Of a stretch of DNA of 64,000 nucleotides, positions 48,168 to 60,049 are shown piece by piece (the stretch's first letter is position 1; the number at the start of each line of letters is the position of its first letter). The translations under genes and the position numbers were made by a program. The DNA is from Actinomortierella ambigua (lineage: Eukaryota; Mortierellomycota; Mortierellomycetes; Mortierellales; Mortierellaceae). The notes below the pieces were generated by a model. That model did no database searches and had not been told where the DNA came from. It saw nothing but the letters and a program-made list of their open reading frames with translations. The stretch is from contig JAAAJB010000096.1 of the NCBI GenBank assembly GCA_016098155.1, forward strand, positions 1 to 64,000. Reading direction: 5' to 3'.

Positions 48168-50261
48168 TCACACAACAGTGTCGTATTCACTCTCAAAGGT
48201 TCGGACAAGGCTCCTCACGTCCACGCTCCTTCCATGTTGTTTCGTCCACAGCTTCAGGTTCTCCTTCTCGTCTGCCCGTACAGCCACCACAATCTCCCTC
48301 AACGACGGCAACTTGCCGACCAACCGACCAATCTCCAGCGCTGTCAGTGCTTGTGCCCCACTTGCATCCAGCACTTGCAACTTTCGCAGAGGAAGCCGCC
48401 TTGTGTACTGTTCCCGGTTACGTCGTGTGCTTGACCGTAAAGACCGAGCGGCAGCAGCAGCAGCAGCAGTGCTAGCAGTAGTGCTACCATTTGCAGCAGC
48501 AGCAGCTATAGGATCTGACCAGACAACGTCCACTTGTTGCTGGGTAACCATGGCATTAAGCGTCCGGTACGAGATCCTCCAAGAGCCGAGCAGATGCAGC
48601 TCTCGGAGGTTTGGAACGCAACACATCGCCCAATTGCCTGTCCTGCCAAACAGAGCCTCGTGTTCGTGCGAGTACATGGTCCGGAAGCTCTTGGAGATGT
48701 CGAGCGTCAGCGATTCGAGCGACGGACACGCCGCCAGGGACCACATGCTGAAGTGCAAGGCTATCATGTCGTTCAGATGGAGGACCCTGAGTGCAGGCAA
48801 GTATGTCTTGACATACACGTGCGTCAGCCGAAGATTCAGCATATTGGGAAACATATCGTCCATCGATGCCTCTTGGCTGTTGGCAGGGTTGAATGTGACC
48901 GCTTGGGTGGTGGCATGGATAGTGGCGATGGCGTCGGCATTGGGCATGGGCATGGGCATGGGTAGTCCATGTTGTTGTGCTGTTGCAGTGGTGGCGAGTA
49001 CGACAGCCTCTGGTTCAGCCCACGACACTCTGTCATCCTGATTAAGACCGACGAACGATGGCTTCACCACCAGCGACTCGAGTTGCTCGCCAAAGGCAAT
49101 GATGGCATCCTCCAGATCTGATATAATCCGTGTCCGCGATGTATAAGATTCCAGCATCAGGTGGCGTAGACGACGTAATGGTACCTCCTGTTTGGTCAAC
49201 TTGCGTTTCCGTGCATCTGTAAAGATATAGTCCGTCTCAACCGACACTCCCAACATCTCGAGTCGCTCTAGCCGGAAAAGGTACTTGTCCATCCCGTGAA
49301 GCGGGTGAATGTTGGGTGGCAAAATCAGACGTTCCAGCCGCTCTGGTACGGCAATCTGGCCACCATCCTCGAAAAGATCAATCTGCCAGGGCCAGCTGTA
49401 GATCTCAAGATTTCGAAGGCTACCCCCGAAGCTTTTCAGCAGTGTCATGCTAAAGCTGTGGTCCAAGTTTCGTACAGCCATGGCCAGTCTCGAAAGCACG
49501 CCTGGAAAGGCAGCTTGGTGTTGTTGTACAAACTGGATCAAGTGAGGTTGTGAGGCGGGTTCGATGTGTTGAATGTCGATGCTTTGCAGATGGGGAAACA
49601 TGACCTGGTGATGCAGTGAGGACGACGACGACGACAACGACGGCGAGGGCGAGGGCGAGGGCGGCGGCTCAGTCCAAAACGCCATCGCTGGCCAATACCA
49701 TTTGTTGGGGCGTAAGGCATGTACTGAGCGATGGCAAGTGCTGTGGAGACCATGGGCGACCCATTGCAATATCGTTGCCTGCGCTACCTGAAGGTCACGT
49801 TGCAAACTCTCAGACACCACCTCGCTCCTGATCCATGGCTGTAATACCATGGAGCCGTCTGGCCAAAGTATGTCGGAGGGGAGTGCGTGGACAGCCATGT
49901 GTTCCAGATAATTAATTGAGCTCTTTGGTGTCTTGGACATGCGCACCAGGACCCGGCGAAGCACAAGCATCAGAGCTGGTGTGATGATAGTATGTGGTTC
50001 CTGGGCCAGACCTCGAAGGGTGCTGGTCGTGTCAATGCAGGCAACCAGCGTTGCAAGCAGTCGCCTCCTGCGCCAGGGTGACGGTCTTTGGGTGGCGGCA
50101 TAGTGTTGCTGAAGTGTCTTGCAAGGGTCGGCATAAAGAATGGGCACAACCACATTCATGAAATCAGTGTTCAGCAGGAGAAGCGAATGTAGCGTGAAAA
50201 GGCGCCATCGTGCAGGGACAAAGGAGACAATGTGTTGAATGCATTCTGAGGGAAGTGTCAT
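48168..50261 (-). CDS. F-box protein with leucine-rich C-terminal region
   Basis: A single exon of 697 aa starts at MTLPSECIQHIVSFV. The open frame extends 22 codons upstream but without an ATG. Residues 1-50 form an F-box (LPSECIQHIVSFVPA then LFTLHSLLLLNTDFMNVVVP), the surface that docks to Skp1 in an SCF ubiquitin ligase. The rest contains irregular leucine-rich segments (LRNLEIYSWPWQIDLF, RLERLEMLGVS, LPALRVLHLNDMIALH, CPSLESLTLDIS, CVPNLRELHLLGS), as in F-box/LRR proteins, which presumably bind a substrate. Pro/Ser, Ala and Met-Pro low-complexity inserts (e.g. PMPMPMP) break it up. Large F-box/LRR families are typical of Mortierella-like fungi, so the target cannot be guessed. Confidence 0.85.
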   Translation of the reverse strand: MTLPSECIQHIVSFVPARWRLFTLHSLLLLNTDFMNVVVPILYADPCKTLQQHYAATQRPSPWRRRRLLATLVACIDTTSTLRGLAQEPHTIITPALMLVLRRVLVRMSKTPKSSINYLEHMAVHALPSDILWPDGSMVLQPWIRSEVVSESLQRDLQVAQATILQWVAHGLHSTCHRSVHALRPNKWYWPAMAFWTEPPPSPSPSPSLSSSSSSLHHQVMFPHLQSIDIQHIEPASQPHLIQFVQQHQAAFPGVLSRLAMAVRNLDHSFSMTLLKSFGGSLRNLEIYSWPWQIDLFEDGGQIAVPERLERLILPPNIHPLHGMDKYLFRLERLEMLGVSVETDYIFTDARKRKLTKQEVPLRRLRHLMLESYTSRTRIISDLEDAIIAFGEQLESLVVKPSFVGLNQDDRVSWAEPEAVVLATTATAQQHGLPMPMPMPNADAIATIHATTQAVTFNPANSQEASMDDMFPNMLNLRLTHVYVKTYLPALRVLHLNDMIALHFSMWSLAACPSLESLTLDISKSFRTMYSHEHEALFGRTGNWAMCCVPNLRELHLLGSWRISYRTLNAMVTQQQVDVVWSDPIAAAAANGSTTASTAAAAAAARSLRSSTRRNREQYTRRLPLRKLQVLDASGAQALTALEIGRLVGKLPSLREIVVAVRADEKENLKLWTKQHGRSVDVRSLVRTFESEYDTVV

Positions 50262-51352
50262 GGTGAATGCCAGGGGTTTGCTGGCAGAGGGTGGAGAGGG
50301 GGGTTGAAGCTCACAGTCGGTGGCCAAAAATAAAGATCATTGCACCATGGAATGCAGACATGAGCCGTCTTACACTTTCCTCCCCTCCCCTCCTCTCCTC
50401 TCCCTTCCCTTCCCCCTCTCTCTTTCCCAAGGATCGGGCATGAAGGTGGGGCGGGAGAGGAGAGAGGATCCATGGCAATCGATCCTCTCCCGACGACCAC
50501 GGTTGCATTGCAGCCAGGGGGATGTATGTACCGTGTACACATAGTATTCGCGGGATGTTTTATACGGGAGGCCTGATCTGAGATCAAGAGTGATAGGGCA
50601 ATTGGCAATTGCTGAACACAGCAGCCTCGAAAGGCTCGATGACGCCCTTCAGCGCATGCCCTTCAAGCACCTCCTCACGCTCGCGCTCACTCTCCCTCAC
50701 TCTCTCCCTCAGCTTGAGGTAGGGTTGCGCTTTTTTTTTTTTTTTTTTTCCAATTAAAAGAGTTTCAGCCTACGCTATTTCATACTCCATTTTACTTGCG
50801 TTAGCTGCCCTTCTGGAAGGTGAACTTGCGCTATTGGTGCTAGAATAGTTGCAGCAAATGAAGGTGAGCAGGACCTGGAGTTGTCCTTTAGGCGAGCAGA
50901 TGGGCGCAGTGGGCCATAAGGCTGGAGTGTAGGCTCGACCTTTTCAAGTGCCACAAACAAAATATTTGTTCGGGCGGTGCTCTCCAGAGCGGGGAGGAGT
51001 GGGGGCTCAGCAATGGGCTACCCATTTTGATTTGGAGATTTGGCGCTGTGTTTCTCGGGCAGGCAAGTCTCTCCTTGTCCGCGGAAGTAGAACTGACAAT
51101 CTACAAAAGAACACAATCCAATTCTTCTCTCATTTCTTTCACACACAATCACGCACACATCAAAATTCCTCTCCACCCCTCCCCTCCTTCCCTTCCTCCT
51201 TCCCTCCCTCCGTCCTTTTCTTCCTCCCTCCAGGACACCATCCTCTTTCTCTCTATCCATTTGTCCTTAGACGCGTGACAGAGAACAAAGCGGCCCATTT
51301 TTTTTCTTTCTTTTTTCGTGTGTGTGCTTGACGAAGTCGAATACCCAAGGAG
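50262..51352. promoter_or_regulatory. Intergenic region, F-box gene / Ca2+-ATPase
   Basis: About 1.1 kb lies between two divergent starts. It contains a CTC-rich tract (50380-50430), a T20 run (about 50732-50751) and a strongly C/T-rich leader (51170-51320) ending in a T-rich stretch just before the ATPase start. No gene is recognised. CT-rich leaders again precede a strongly codon-biased gene. Confidence 0.45.
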
Positions 51353-54300
51353 ATGTCTCACGACCCAGAGCAAAGCCAGCCTCTGCTGGGCAACGGCTCG
51401 CAGGACTCCAACCACCAGAACAGCCGGGCTGGCGGTTTTGGCATGTCGATCGATGACCTTGCGCCGTTGGTCGACCCCACCAACCCCCGTCTGCCCCGGG
51501 ACTATGGTGGTACTGACAAGATCTGTCAGGCCTTGCGTGTCGACCCGAAAGTCGGTCTCCAGTCAGACGAGGCTGGCCCTGAGGGCACGACAGGACGCTC
51601 GCACCAGCCCTTTGAGGCTCGTGCCAAGGCTTTCGGACGCAATGTAAGTAACCGGAGAATATGAGGGTAGTAGTAAACAGGGTTGGGGGGGGTCGGTGAA
51701 ATCAATGATAATGATGATGGGCTATGGAACTGAAACAAGGCTACACATGTGCAAGCTGGGTATCAGCGCTTCGCTTAAACCACTCTCCCTGAGTGTCTTG
51801 TAGCTGTTTGGAGGTCTGTGTGTGCGTTTGAGCGATGATCAGCTTTTCGCACAACACCCGCACATGTGTGAGCGAGCGGTGACGAAGGGGGGGGGTTGAG
51901 GGCCTCTCGACAGGCTGCAGGAGCGTGAGAGATAGAGATGGAGGGGCGGAGGGCTATTGCTTGGATCAAATCGTCATAATGCGATACCGTAATTTAACGG
52001 ACGGTCAGACACTTGGAACTAAATTTACACCAATTGAATAGCTTGGAGAGTTTAGTGAGCTCATCAGCCCAGTCGGCCTGGATGCTTTTCCCTGGGGTGG
52101 GCTGGGTCGTGCAGGGGCACAGGGGCGTGCGAGTGAGAGTTGGTTGGTGGGAATCATGACTCTTCCCCTCCCCTACCCTACCCTCCTTACCCCCATTTTT
52201 TATCTCTTCCCACCCCCTTTACCGTTCTTCATCTTCATATGAAAAGAGAGTGATAGGGGAGAGTAGAAAGGGGAAGGAGCGAGGGGGGGGGAGGAGGACG
52301 GCGTTTGGAGTCTCGATTCGAAAGTTACAACTGACCGTCGACCGCTCACCTCACGCTGTGCACAAAGAGAAAAGTGTGCTCACAACCCAAAACCTCCATC
52401 TCTCTCTAACATCTCCCACCGTAACGTCAATGTTTCCCGTTGCCTTTGTCTTTGACTTTGGTGTCCGTCTTTAGGTTCTTCCCGAAGCCAAAAGCAAGAG
52501 CTTCTGGCAGTTGGTGAAGGAGGCCTATGATGATCGCACTCTGAGTATGTAATTTTTTTTAGTTCCATTTGTTTTTGATGTACGGTACTTGTACCCTGCA
52601 TACTCCGTCAAGCTCGCTTACTCAATCTCTGCACTCTTTTTCTCTACCGCTTGTCTCTACTGCCGAAAAAAAGTTTTGCTGAGCATTGCTGCCTTCGTCT
52701 CACTCGGAGTCAGTTTGTATGAGGATTATGGTCCCCACCACGAGGAGGGCGAGCCCCGTGTTGGCTGGGTCGAGGGTACTGCTATTCTCGTTGCCGTGGC
52801 TGCTGTTGTCTTCACCAATGCTATTAACGACTACCAGAAGGAGCGCCAGTTCCGCAAGCTGAATGCCAAGAAGAATGACCGCAACGTCAAGGTTCTTCGT
52901 GATGGTCGCGAGCAGGAGATCAACGTCAGGGATATCATGGTCGGCGACGTCATGTTGATGGAGCCCGGTGACATTCTTGTGTGTGATGGTATTATTCTTT
53001 CCAGCCACAACATTACCTGCGACGAGTCTTCAGCTACCGGTGAGTCGGATGCCGTCAAGAAGGACGCGGAAAACCAGGTTTACGTGCTTTCTGGATCCAA
53101 GGTCCTCGATGGCTCTGGCCGCATGCTTGTTGTCGCTGTGGGTGTGCACTCGTTCAACGGAAAGACCATGATGGCCATGCGCGAGAATGCCCCCGAAGAG
53201 ACCCCCCTGCAGCAAAAGCTCGATCTGTTGGCCGAGGCGATTGCCAAGCTCGGCATGTCGGCTGCTATCCTGATGCTGATCGTGCTGGTTGTCAAGTACT
53301 TTATCCAGAATGCCCTCTCGAACGAACCTCTTCCTCCCGGTAGCACAATCTTCTCTGATATGGTCAAGATTGTCATTCAGGCCATCACCATTGTCGTGGT
53401 TGCTGTTCCGGAGGGTCTGCCTATGGCCGTGACTCTTGCTCTGGCCTATGCCACCACTCAGATGCTCAAGGATAACAACCTTGTCCGTGTCCTCTCGGCC
53501 TGTGAGACGATGGGCAATGCCACCACTGTGTGCACAGACAAGACTGGAACGCTGACGCAGAACAAGATGACTGTTGTGGAGGGCTGGTTGTCGTCCATTG
53601 CATTCAAGAACGAGGAAGAGGCGAAGAACTGGAAGAATGAGGTCAAGCCCGAGGTTTTGGATCTGATTGTCGAGAGCATTTGCATGAACTCCACCGCATT
53701 CGAGGATAAGGATGAGCGCGGTAACCTTGTCTTTGTTGGCTCCAAGACCGAGACTGCACTTCTCGGCTTCGCCAAGAACCTTGGTTTCTCGTACAGCAAC
53801 ATTCGTGGCGACGTCAAGGCTGCCAAGGTGTACCCTTTCAGCTCGCTTAACAAGTCCATGACCACCGTTGTCGAGTCCCCTAAAGGCAAGGAGAAGTACC
53901 GTGTGTACTGCAAGGGTGCCAGTGAGCTTGTCCTTGGCAACTGCACACACTACATTAACTTTGACGGCGACGTCAAGCCTCTGGACCAGGATGCTCGCGA
54001 TCGCTTTGACCAGATCATTGCTCTCTATGCCGACAAGGCCCTCCGCACCATTGCCCTCAGCTACCGTGATGTTTCGTCCTCCGAGTTCAAGCGTATTTCG
54101 GACGATAAGGCCCCCAACGATAAGCTTATCTGCTTGGGTGTCGTTGGTATTCAGGATCCCCTTCGCCCCGGTGTTGTTGAGACTGTCCGTGCCTTTGCCA
54201 AGGCTGGTGTTTCTGTTCGCATGATTACCGGTGACAACATCCACACTGCCCGTGCCATTGCCAAGAATGCAGGCATTTTGATCAAGGGTGGTCTTGCCCT

Positions 54301-55537
54301 GACTGGCCCCGAGTTCCGCGCCATGTCCAAGGAGGAGCAGACCGAGGCCGTCAAGCGCCTTCAGGTCCTTGCTCGCAGCAGCCCCCACGATAAGACGATC
54401 GTCGTCAAGCGCCTTCAGGAGCTCGGCGAGGTTGTTGCGATGACGGGTGATGGCACGAACGATGGTCCCTCGCTGAAGATGGCAGATGTTGGATTCTCTA
54501 TGGGTATTGCTGGTACTGAGGTCGCTAAGGAGGCCTCGGCCATTATTCTGATGGACGACAACTTCACCTCGATCATGAAGGCTCTTCGCTGGGGCCGCAG
54601 TGTCAATGACTCTGTGCGCAAGTTCTTGCAGTTCCAGCTCACGGTCAACATGACAGCTGTTGTTTTGGCATTTGTCTCGGCTGTTTTCTCGGAGGATAAC
54701 CAGTCTGTCCTGTCGGCTGTGCAGTTGCTCTGGGTGAACTTGATCATGGATACGCTGGCCGCTTTGGCTCTTGCTACTGAGGCTCCCACGGATGCCGTCC
54801 TGAAACGTCTGCCCAGCTCGCGCCACGCTCCTCTGATCAACTTTAACATGTGGAAGATGATCCTCGGCCAGGCTGTTTTCCAGATTGCCATCAACCTTGC
54901 CCTGCTGCACTGGGGTGCCCGCCTGTTCCGCCTCGAGACCCGCGATGTTGACGGCGAGCTGATTTTGACGGAGTACAACCGCAAGGTGCTCAAGACCATG
55001 ATTTTCAACACTTTTGTCTTCCTCCAGGTGTTTAACGAGCTCAACTGCCGCCGCATTGACGACACACTCAATGTCTTCCAGAACCTGCACAACAACAAGC
55101 TCTTCATCCTCATCCAGTTCGTCGTTGTCGGATGTCAGTTTATCATTGTCCAGTTTGGTGGCGAGGCTTTCAAGACTGTGCCCCTGACAGCCAACCAGTG
55201 GCTCATCACCGTGCTGATCGGCTCCCTGTCGCTGCCCATTGGTCTCTGCATTCGCTTGATCCCTAGCTGGGCGGTGCCTGACGCTGTCGGCGAGGTCGCT
55301 GGTTTTGGCCAGGAGGAGCGCAAGCCGCTTGTCAGCGCCTCGAAGCTGCGCTGGGAGGGCGTGAGCCGTTCGGCTTCGGACCAGAGCCGCCTGTTTGAGG
55401 CCATCCGTAAGAAGCGTGACCATGGTGGTCGCCGTGGTCGCCGTGATAATAAGGATGAGGACAACGAGCATTCGCACATCCGCAAGTTGTGGCGCACATA
55501 CGGAGCCATCGGCCAGAAGGACGATGACCGCTCGTAG
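51353..55537 (+). CDS. PMC1: P-type Ca2+-transporting ATPase (PMC1/PMCA type)
   Basis: This pump moves Ca2+ out of the cytosol into the vacuole or across the plasma membrane. Three exons (51353-51643, 52475-52544, 52674-55537) give 1074 aa. The N-terminal ~90 residues are polar (MSHDPEQSQPLLGNG). Membrane helices follow from ILLSIAAFVSLGVSLYE. Key sites are the actuator loop DESSATGESD, helix M4 VPEGLPMAVTLALAYA, phosphorylated Asp409 in TDKTGTLTQNKM, and hinge MTGDGTNDGPSLKMAD (about 710). M6 has NLIMDTLAALALATE, the subtype IIB pattern. The C-terminal tail is rich in Arg/Lys/Asp (KKRDHGGRRGRRDNKDEDNEH), possibly regulatory. No clear calmodulin helix can be claimed. Intron 1 is 831 bases. 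Strong codon bias opens an 864-codon antisense frame, which is not a gene. Confidence 0.96.
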
Positions 55538-56860
55538 TAGAGACGAACCATCCCCCCTCCCTCCCCTTTCCACATACAGACAAAAACGCTTGTTTTCTCT
55601 TTTTTTTTTCATGAATAAAATCAATACAAAATATTGAGACCCTTGGCTGTCCGTCCCTTTTGTATATCAGGTTTCAGATGCATTTCATGCAAGGTACGAG
55701 ACAGCTACCTTGATTCGCACGTTGCCAGCACAATTCATCTCATTGCAGGCTATGCGGCCATAAAAAAAAAAGTACCGTACCGTCACCGGCGGACCCGACT
55801 CCTTAGGTTCGATTCCATTGGGCCCTGAGTCTGACGCGAGAGGGAAGGCTGTGTCTGCTATAGGGAGACAGACTGCAGCCGGCTAAACGATGACCACAAG
55901 ATACAACCAATCCATGGCTGGACTTTTTGCGAACAGGCCAACAACGCAGTGCTCTGTTACTGAGTTACTTCCCCCCCCCCCCGTTCAAGCTTTTCTAGTC
56001 TTTCCTTTGGACGGATGCTGTGGCAGGGGCCTGCGGTAACAGCTCTCTCCAAGTGATCAAACATCCCTATATACCCTCCATGTGGATGCTACATAAGCAA
56101 CACGTCCTATATGTCTATTTTTTACCTCTTGCTGACCACGTACAGGTGTGCACCGACGAAAGAAAGTCTTTCAAAAGACATGTCCTGCTATCCTGCATAA
56201 ATGGAGGTTGGTTTGTGTAGAGATAACAAATCAAACAGGGTATTGCCGAAAATTTAGACAAGAGGCATCTTCGCACGACAGTGGGTAGCTGCTCTTGCCT
56301 CGCTTCATTAGCTTGAGGGCCTTCTAGCAGTGATTTCCGAGGATACCAGCCCCAAGCTCCCCAGTCTGTTCATACGAACAGCCGGTTAGGGTTATTGTAA
56401 AAAAAATAATGGAAGACGTCTATGTTAGCATATCGTGTTTTTATGGTCCTTAAAGTACTCGCTAGGGGTACAAACCACGTTTGTTAGCATATCTCTCGCG
56501 CCTGCTAGTGTTGGGTGCTTCATTCTCTATTCTTGTTCCTAAATGCTCTGCGCTACAACCCTCTCGTAATTCTGACATTGTATGGACAAGTCTGCAGCCC
56601 TAGGCAAGAAAACCATGGCTTCCTACAGTATTCCAACTGGTCCTTGCTACTGTTACTGCACATTATTTTACACAGTTCTGTTCTCTTCTTTCATTCTAGA
56701 ATGGACCGGAGGACTGAGTGATCTACGGTGCAGTTGCCGGGGTACGTTAACACCTAGTATATATACAACGTTTGCTTGTAAGGTCTTATCTTTTTTTGAC
56801 ACAGTCTTCCCACCTCTCTCCCTTTTCTCCAACTTTCCTTTCCACTTCCGTATACGTTCA
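55538..56860. other. Intergenic region, no gene recognised
   Basis: 1.3 kb separates two + strand genes. The left end holds the ATPase 3' UTR (AATAAAATCAATACAAAATA near 55615). A C12 run lies near 55970. Nothing coding is supported. The last 60 bases (CTCCAACTTTCCTTTCC and so on) are the CT-rich leader of the lectin-like gene. Confidence 0.5.
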
Positions 56861-58048
56861 ATGAAGTCGACTTTCGTCTTGGGCCTCGTGGCATTTGCCG
56901 GCCTTGTTCAGGCTGCACCTGTCGCCTTCCCGGAGGATCATGTTCATGTAAAGCGTGATGCCCCGACGTGTCCCAAGCCTACGGCTGCACCATCTGGACA
57001 GCTCTACTTTGGTAACATCTAAATACACAGATTATCGAGAGCTTACACATGGTTGAAGGGGGCACTAAACTGATAAAGTTGTTCAACTTGCCTTGACCAT
57101 TATAGGGCTCACGAAAGGAGCATCCCGTGACGACGCTGCACACGCCTGTGCATCGTGCTACAACGGACACCTTGCAGATGTTACAACCGAAGACTATGGG
57201 TTCGTCACTACCTATATCAACACCCATCTCAACGCCAGTGCGTGGATCAGATCATGGAACACTGATAACTATGAAGGAACCTGTCTGGCAGCCTATTACA
57301 CTGGAGCCAGTAAGTGCCCTATCTCTGCGAGATTTCTACCTCATCCATCTTTTAAGAAGTTGATGTTCTCGTACAGTACTCTTTGTTCTAACGTATCCTC
57401 GTTGCAATCTTTTCAATTCTACCTTCAACTATATTCAAATAAAAAAAAAAAAAAAAAAAAAAACACATAGACCCCGCCATTTCCAGCGCTCAGTGCGAAT
57501 CACCATTCTTGCCCTTGTGCCAATCGGGCGGCAACGGTACTGCGGTGAACAGTACCGAAGTTGCTCCGGTATTAGAATCTACTCCTGAAGAGACAGATCC
57601 CAGTGCTGAGACACCGCCAGATGCGGGCGTTGCTACTGTTCCCATCCCAGAAACCGAGGCAGCTCCTGCTCCCGAGGTCAAGCCGCAGGATCCCGCCGCT
57701 GCCCCCAATGTCGCAGCAGCTCCAGTGACAGCTCCTGCTCCAGCGACCGCTCCTGCTCCAGTGACAGCTCCTGCTCCAGTGGCAGCCCCAGCCCCCGGCA
57801 CGTCAGGATCAAGTGAGGTCGATCTGTTGGGACAATCTACGGAAGCGGCGACGGATGAGTGCTCGGCTCTACTTGCAAAGGCCGAACAGGACCACCTCTT
57901 GGACGAATACGTCCTTCAGCTGCTTCGCGAGGAGGCCACTTGCGCCGAGATCAAGGTTACAGTCCAGGCCGCAGCGAAGGCAAAGGCAGACGCCGACGCT
58001 GCTGTTGCGGGAGCTGCCGCTGCTGCCAAGGAGGACATCAAAGCCTAA
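56861..58048 (+). CDS. Secreted C-type-lectin-like protein with Pro/Ala repeats
   Basis: Three exons (56861-57011, 57106-57309, 57471-58048) give 310 aa. Residues 1-19 are a signal peptide (FVLGLVAFAGLVQA, cut near A18-A19). VKRD at 30-33 is a probable Kex2 site, so 20-32 would be a propeptide. Residues ~45-140 resemble a C-type lectin fold: CASCYNGHLADVTTEDYGFV, SAWIRSWNTDNYEGTCLAAY, then CESPFLPLC as the closing cysteines. Next come two Asn-x-Thr sites (NGT, NST) and an acidic/Pro region. A repeat of about 24 bases encoding TAPAPATAPAPV follows. The Ala-rich helical tail (e.g. AAAKAKADADAAVAG) has two Cys before it. Secretion to the wall or medium is inferred. The ligand is unknown, and calcium-binding EPN/QPD motifs are not seen. 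Confidence 0.85.
57719..57800 (+). repeat. 24-base tandem repeat in lectin-like gene
   Basis: Three to four imperfect copies of GCTCCTGCTCCAGTGACA-type units encode TAPAPV/TAPAPA. The repeat preserves frame, so the length of the Pro/Ala stalk between lectin-like domain and tail can vary between strains. Confidence 0.75.
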
Positions 58049-58341
58049 GGTTGCCGTATTAAAGAAGCGAACCCGACTGAAAGAAATTCAAGAGCCAACA
58101 AAAAACCAAGATAGAATCTCCTTCCTCTCTACCGAGTCGAAATGGAATAAAGCAGAATACCCCCTCCTTTCCCGCTTTTGAACCATTCTACTTTTTTCCG
58201 ATGCGATTCCACTTTTTTGGTATACTTTCAACACTCAAGATATACATCATGACGTACAATGAGTTGGCCGAGCAACAAAAAAAAAAGTATGGTACAAAAA
58301 AACACTCCTTCCATATCTCATTTCGAAAGAAAAAAATGAAT

Positions 58342-59884
58342 CTAGAGGTCCAATGACTTGACGGCCATGTCCAAGGCACCCTCCCGAGTCTTGTTACCGC
58401 CAATGAATCCGCTCATATGGACAAAGATGCACTGAGGCACGCCGCTACGCTCGCTGAGCTCCTCGTCGCGATAGCCGCGCCACTCCTGTGGCAAGCCCTT
58501 ACGGGTCTCAAAGCTCTCGGGGCTGGCGGGCACGCACTGGACACGCCAGTTGCCACCCTCGTCCGGGTACAGGACATAGAGAATGGGCTCCTCCACACAG
58601 AGCTCCTTCTCCAGCAAGAACAGGTGTTCCTTCCAGGGGCAAGCCTGGTCCAGGACCAAGATCTTTCCGGAGGGGTGGACCTCCTTCTCCCGACGTTCCA
58701 GAGCCTGGACGACCAACTCACGCGCGGGCAACCAGGCCTCGCCCAAGTACTTGATGCAGTCTGTGAGATCGACACCGGTCATCGCCACCGCCTTGAGGAA
58801 CTGTCCATCCACATCCACGTCCTTGTCATTCCAGCGCGGGTTCAGGTTGGCCACTCGCTGGGGCAGCGCCGTACCCACGCGGTACTTGGGCTTGATCTCG
58901 GGCGGGTACTGCGAAATGCCGTTATCGCCGCCGTCCAGGGCCTCGATGAAGTTCTCGTAGACTTTGTTGTACAGCAGCTCCACCTTGGCGTCCGACTCTT
59001 CCAGGTCCAGCGTGGAGGCGATGATCTCCTTGCCAAAGTGCCTTAAAATCCAGTCATAAAAATAGAGGGAGTGAGTACACAGATAAAAAAAATAGATAGG
59101 GCGTGTGAGCATGTCTCGCGGTGGAGGTGAGAGGAACCTCATCGCCATCCAGGTCATTTTTTTTTGGTGCAGAATTCCTCGCGGACTCACTTGTAGATCA
59201 GACCAGCGCTGCTAAGCTTGGTATCAAAGGAACCGCCAAAGACCTCGACAAATCCGCGCTGGTGGTGGTCGTAGCGGTGGGTGGCTGGGTCGTAGACTCC
59301 GCCCACATCGACAACAATGTCACAGCTGTCCAGCTTGGCAGCATCGCGCGTGCGGATCAATTCTATATTGTTCGTCCAGGAACATTAGAAAAACAGGATT
59401 CGTTGGTCAATATGCTGTGAGAGTTGATCTGGTGGTCTGCTTTGATCCTGCGCTCTTTCTCGTCTGCTTTCATTACCAGCCTCCTTGAACTGCTTGGTCT
59501 GCTTGAGCATGTAGACAGCAAGAGCCTCGTCACTATTAGAGTAGCAAAAGAGTGACTATTACGGATCAGTATGCGTTGTTTCTATTACCACTGCTTCCAG
59601 TTGCAATATACAGAATGGCGCTACTCACCAGTGGAAGTGACCGTTGTGGGTTCCAATCGTCTGAAGTGGGTGGGGCCAGAGGTTGAAGTAGTCTGTGTTA
59701 GTTTATATTCCCCATGAGGCATGCCATGGTTGAAGCAGGTCTAGGAACATTGTAAGTATGCTTGAATGGCGGGAAGACAATGCCGAGGTGACGGTACCTT
59801 GGTCATGGTTGAGAGGTGTCTGAGGTGGGAATGGAGGAGGGTTCGCGAAGCGTTCGGACGGAGAAGAGATCCGAACTTGAGCAT
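58342..59884 (-). CDS. MYG1: MYG1 exonuclease homologue
   Basis: MYG1 is a DHH-like 3'-5' RNA exonuclease that works in nucleus and mitochondria in animals. Five minus-strand exons (59884-59798, 59660-59629, 59532-59477, 59362-59191, 59041-58342) give 348 aa. Metal-site motifs are intact: TIGTHNGHFHCDEALA near the N-terminus and DIVVDVGGVYDP then RYDHHQRGF. The C-terminal half has RYRVG-type sequence (KYRVGTALPQRVANLNPRW), KEHLFLLEKEL, VQCVPASPESFETRKGLP and a closing FIGGNKTREGALDMAVKSL. The first 26 residues (MLKFGSLLRPNASRTLLHSH) are basic, Ser/Leu-rich and free of acids, a likely mitochondrial presequence. A second ATG (MTK) directly before TIGTHNG could give a cytosolic/nuclear form. It is head to head with riboflavin synthase. 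Confidence 0.95.
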
Positions 59885-60049
59885 GTTGAAGTTCTCTGGG
59901 TTTGAGAAAAACTTCGAAGAAGGGGGGCAAAAGTGACTGCTTGCACGGTTGGGACCTATTTTTCCTCTCCCAGGCTGCGCGCCATACCCCGAACATCTCT
60001 CACCGCATCTCTCACGCTACCACATACCCCACACACTTAAAATCACATC
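59885..60049. promoter_or_regulatory. Compact divergent promoter, MYG1 / riboflavin synthase
   Basis: The two start codons are ~165 bases apart, so regulatory elements must be shared or overlapping. The RIB5 side reads CCACACACTTAAAATCACATCATGT. No known motif is evident. Confidence 0.6.

Noticed and set aside
53030..55624. 864-codon open frame antisense to the Ca2+-ATPase gene
   Set aside because: The sense frame has complete P-type ATPase motifs. Its biased codon use avoids TTA, CTA and TCA, which removes stop codons from the antisense frame. The antisense product has no family motifs.
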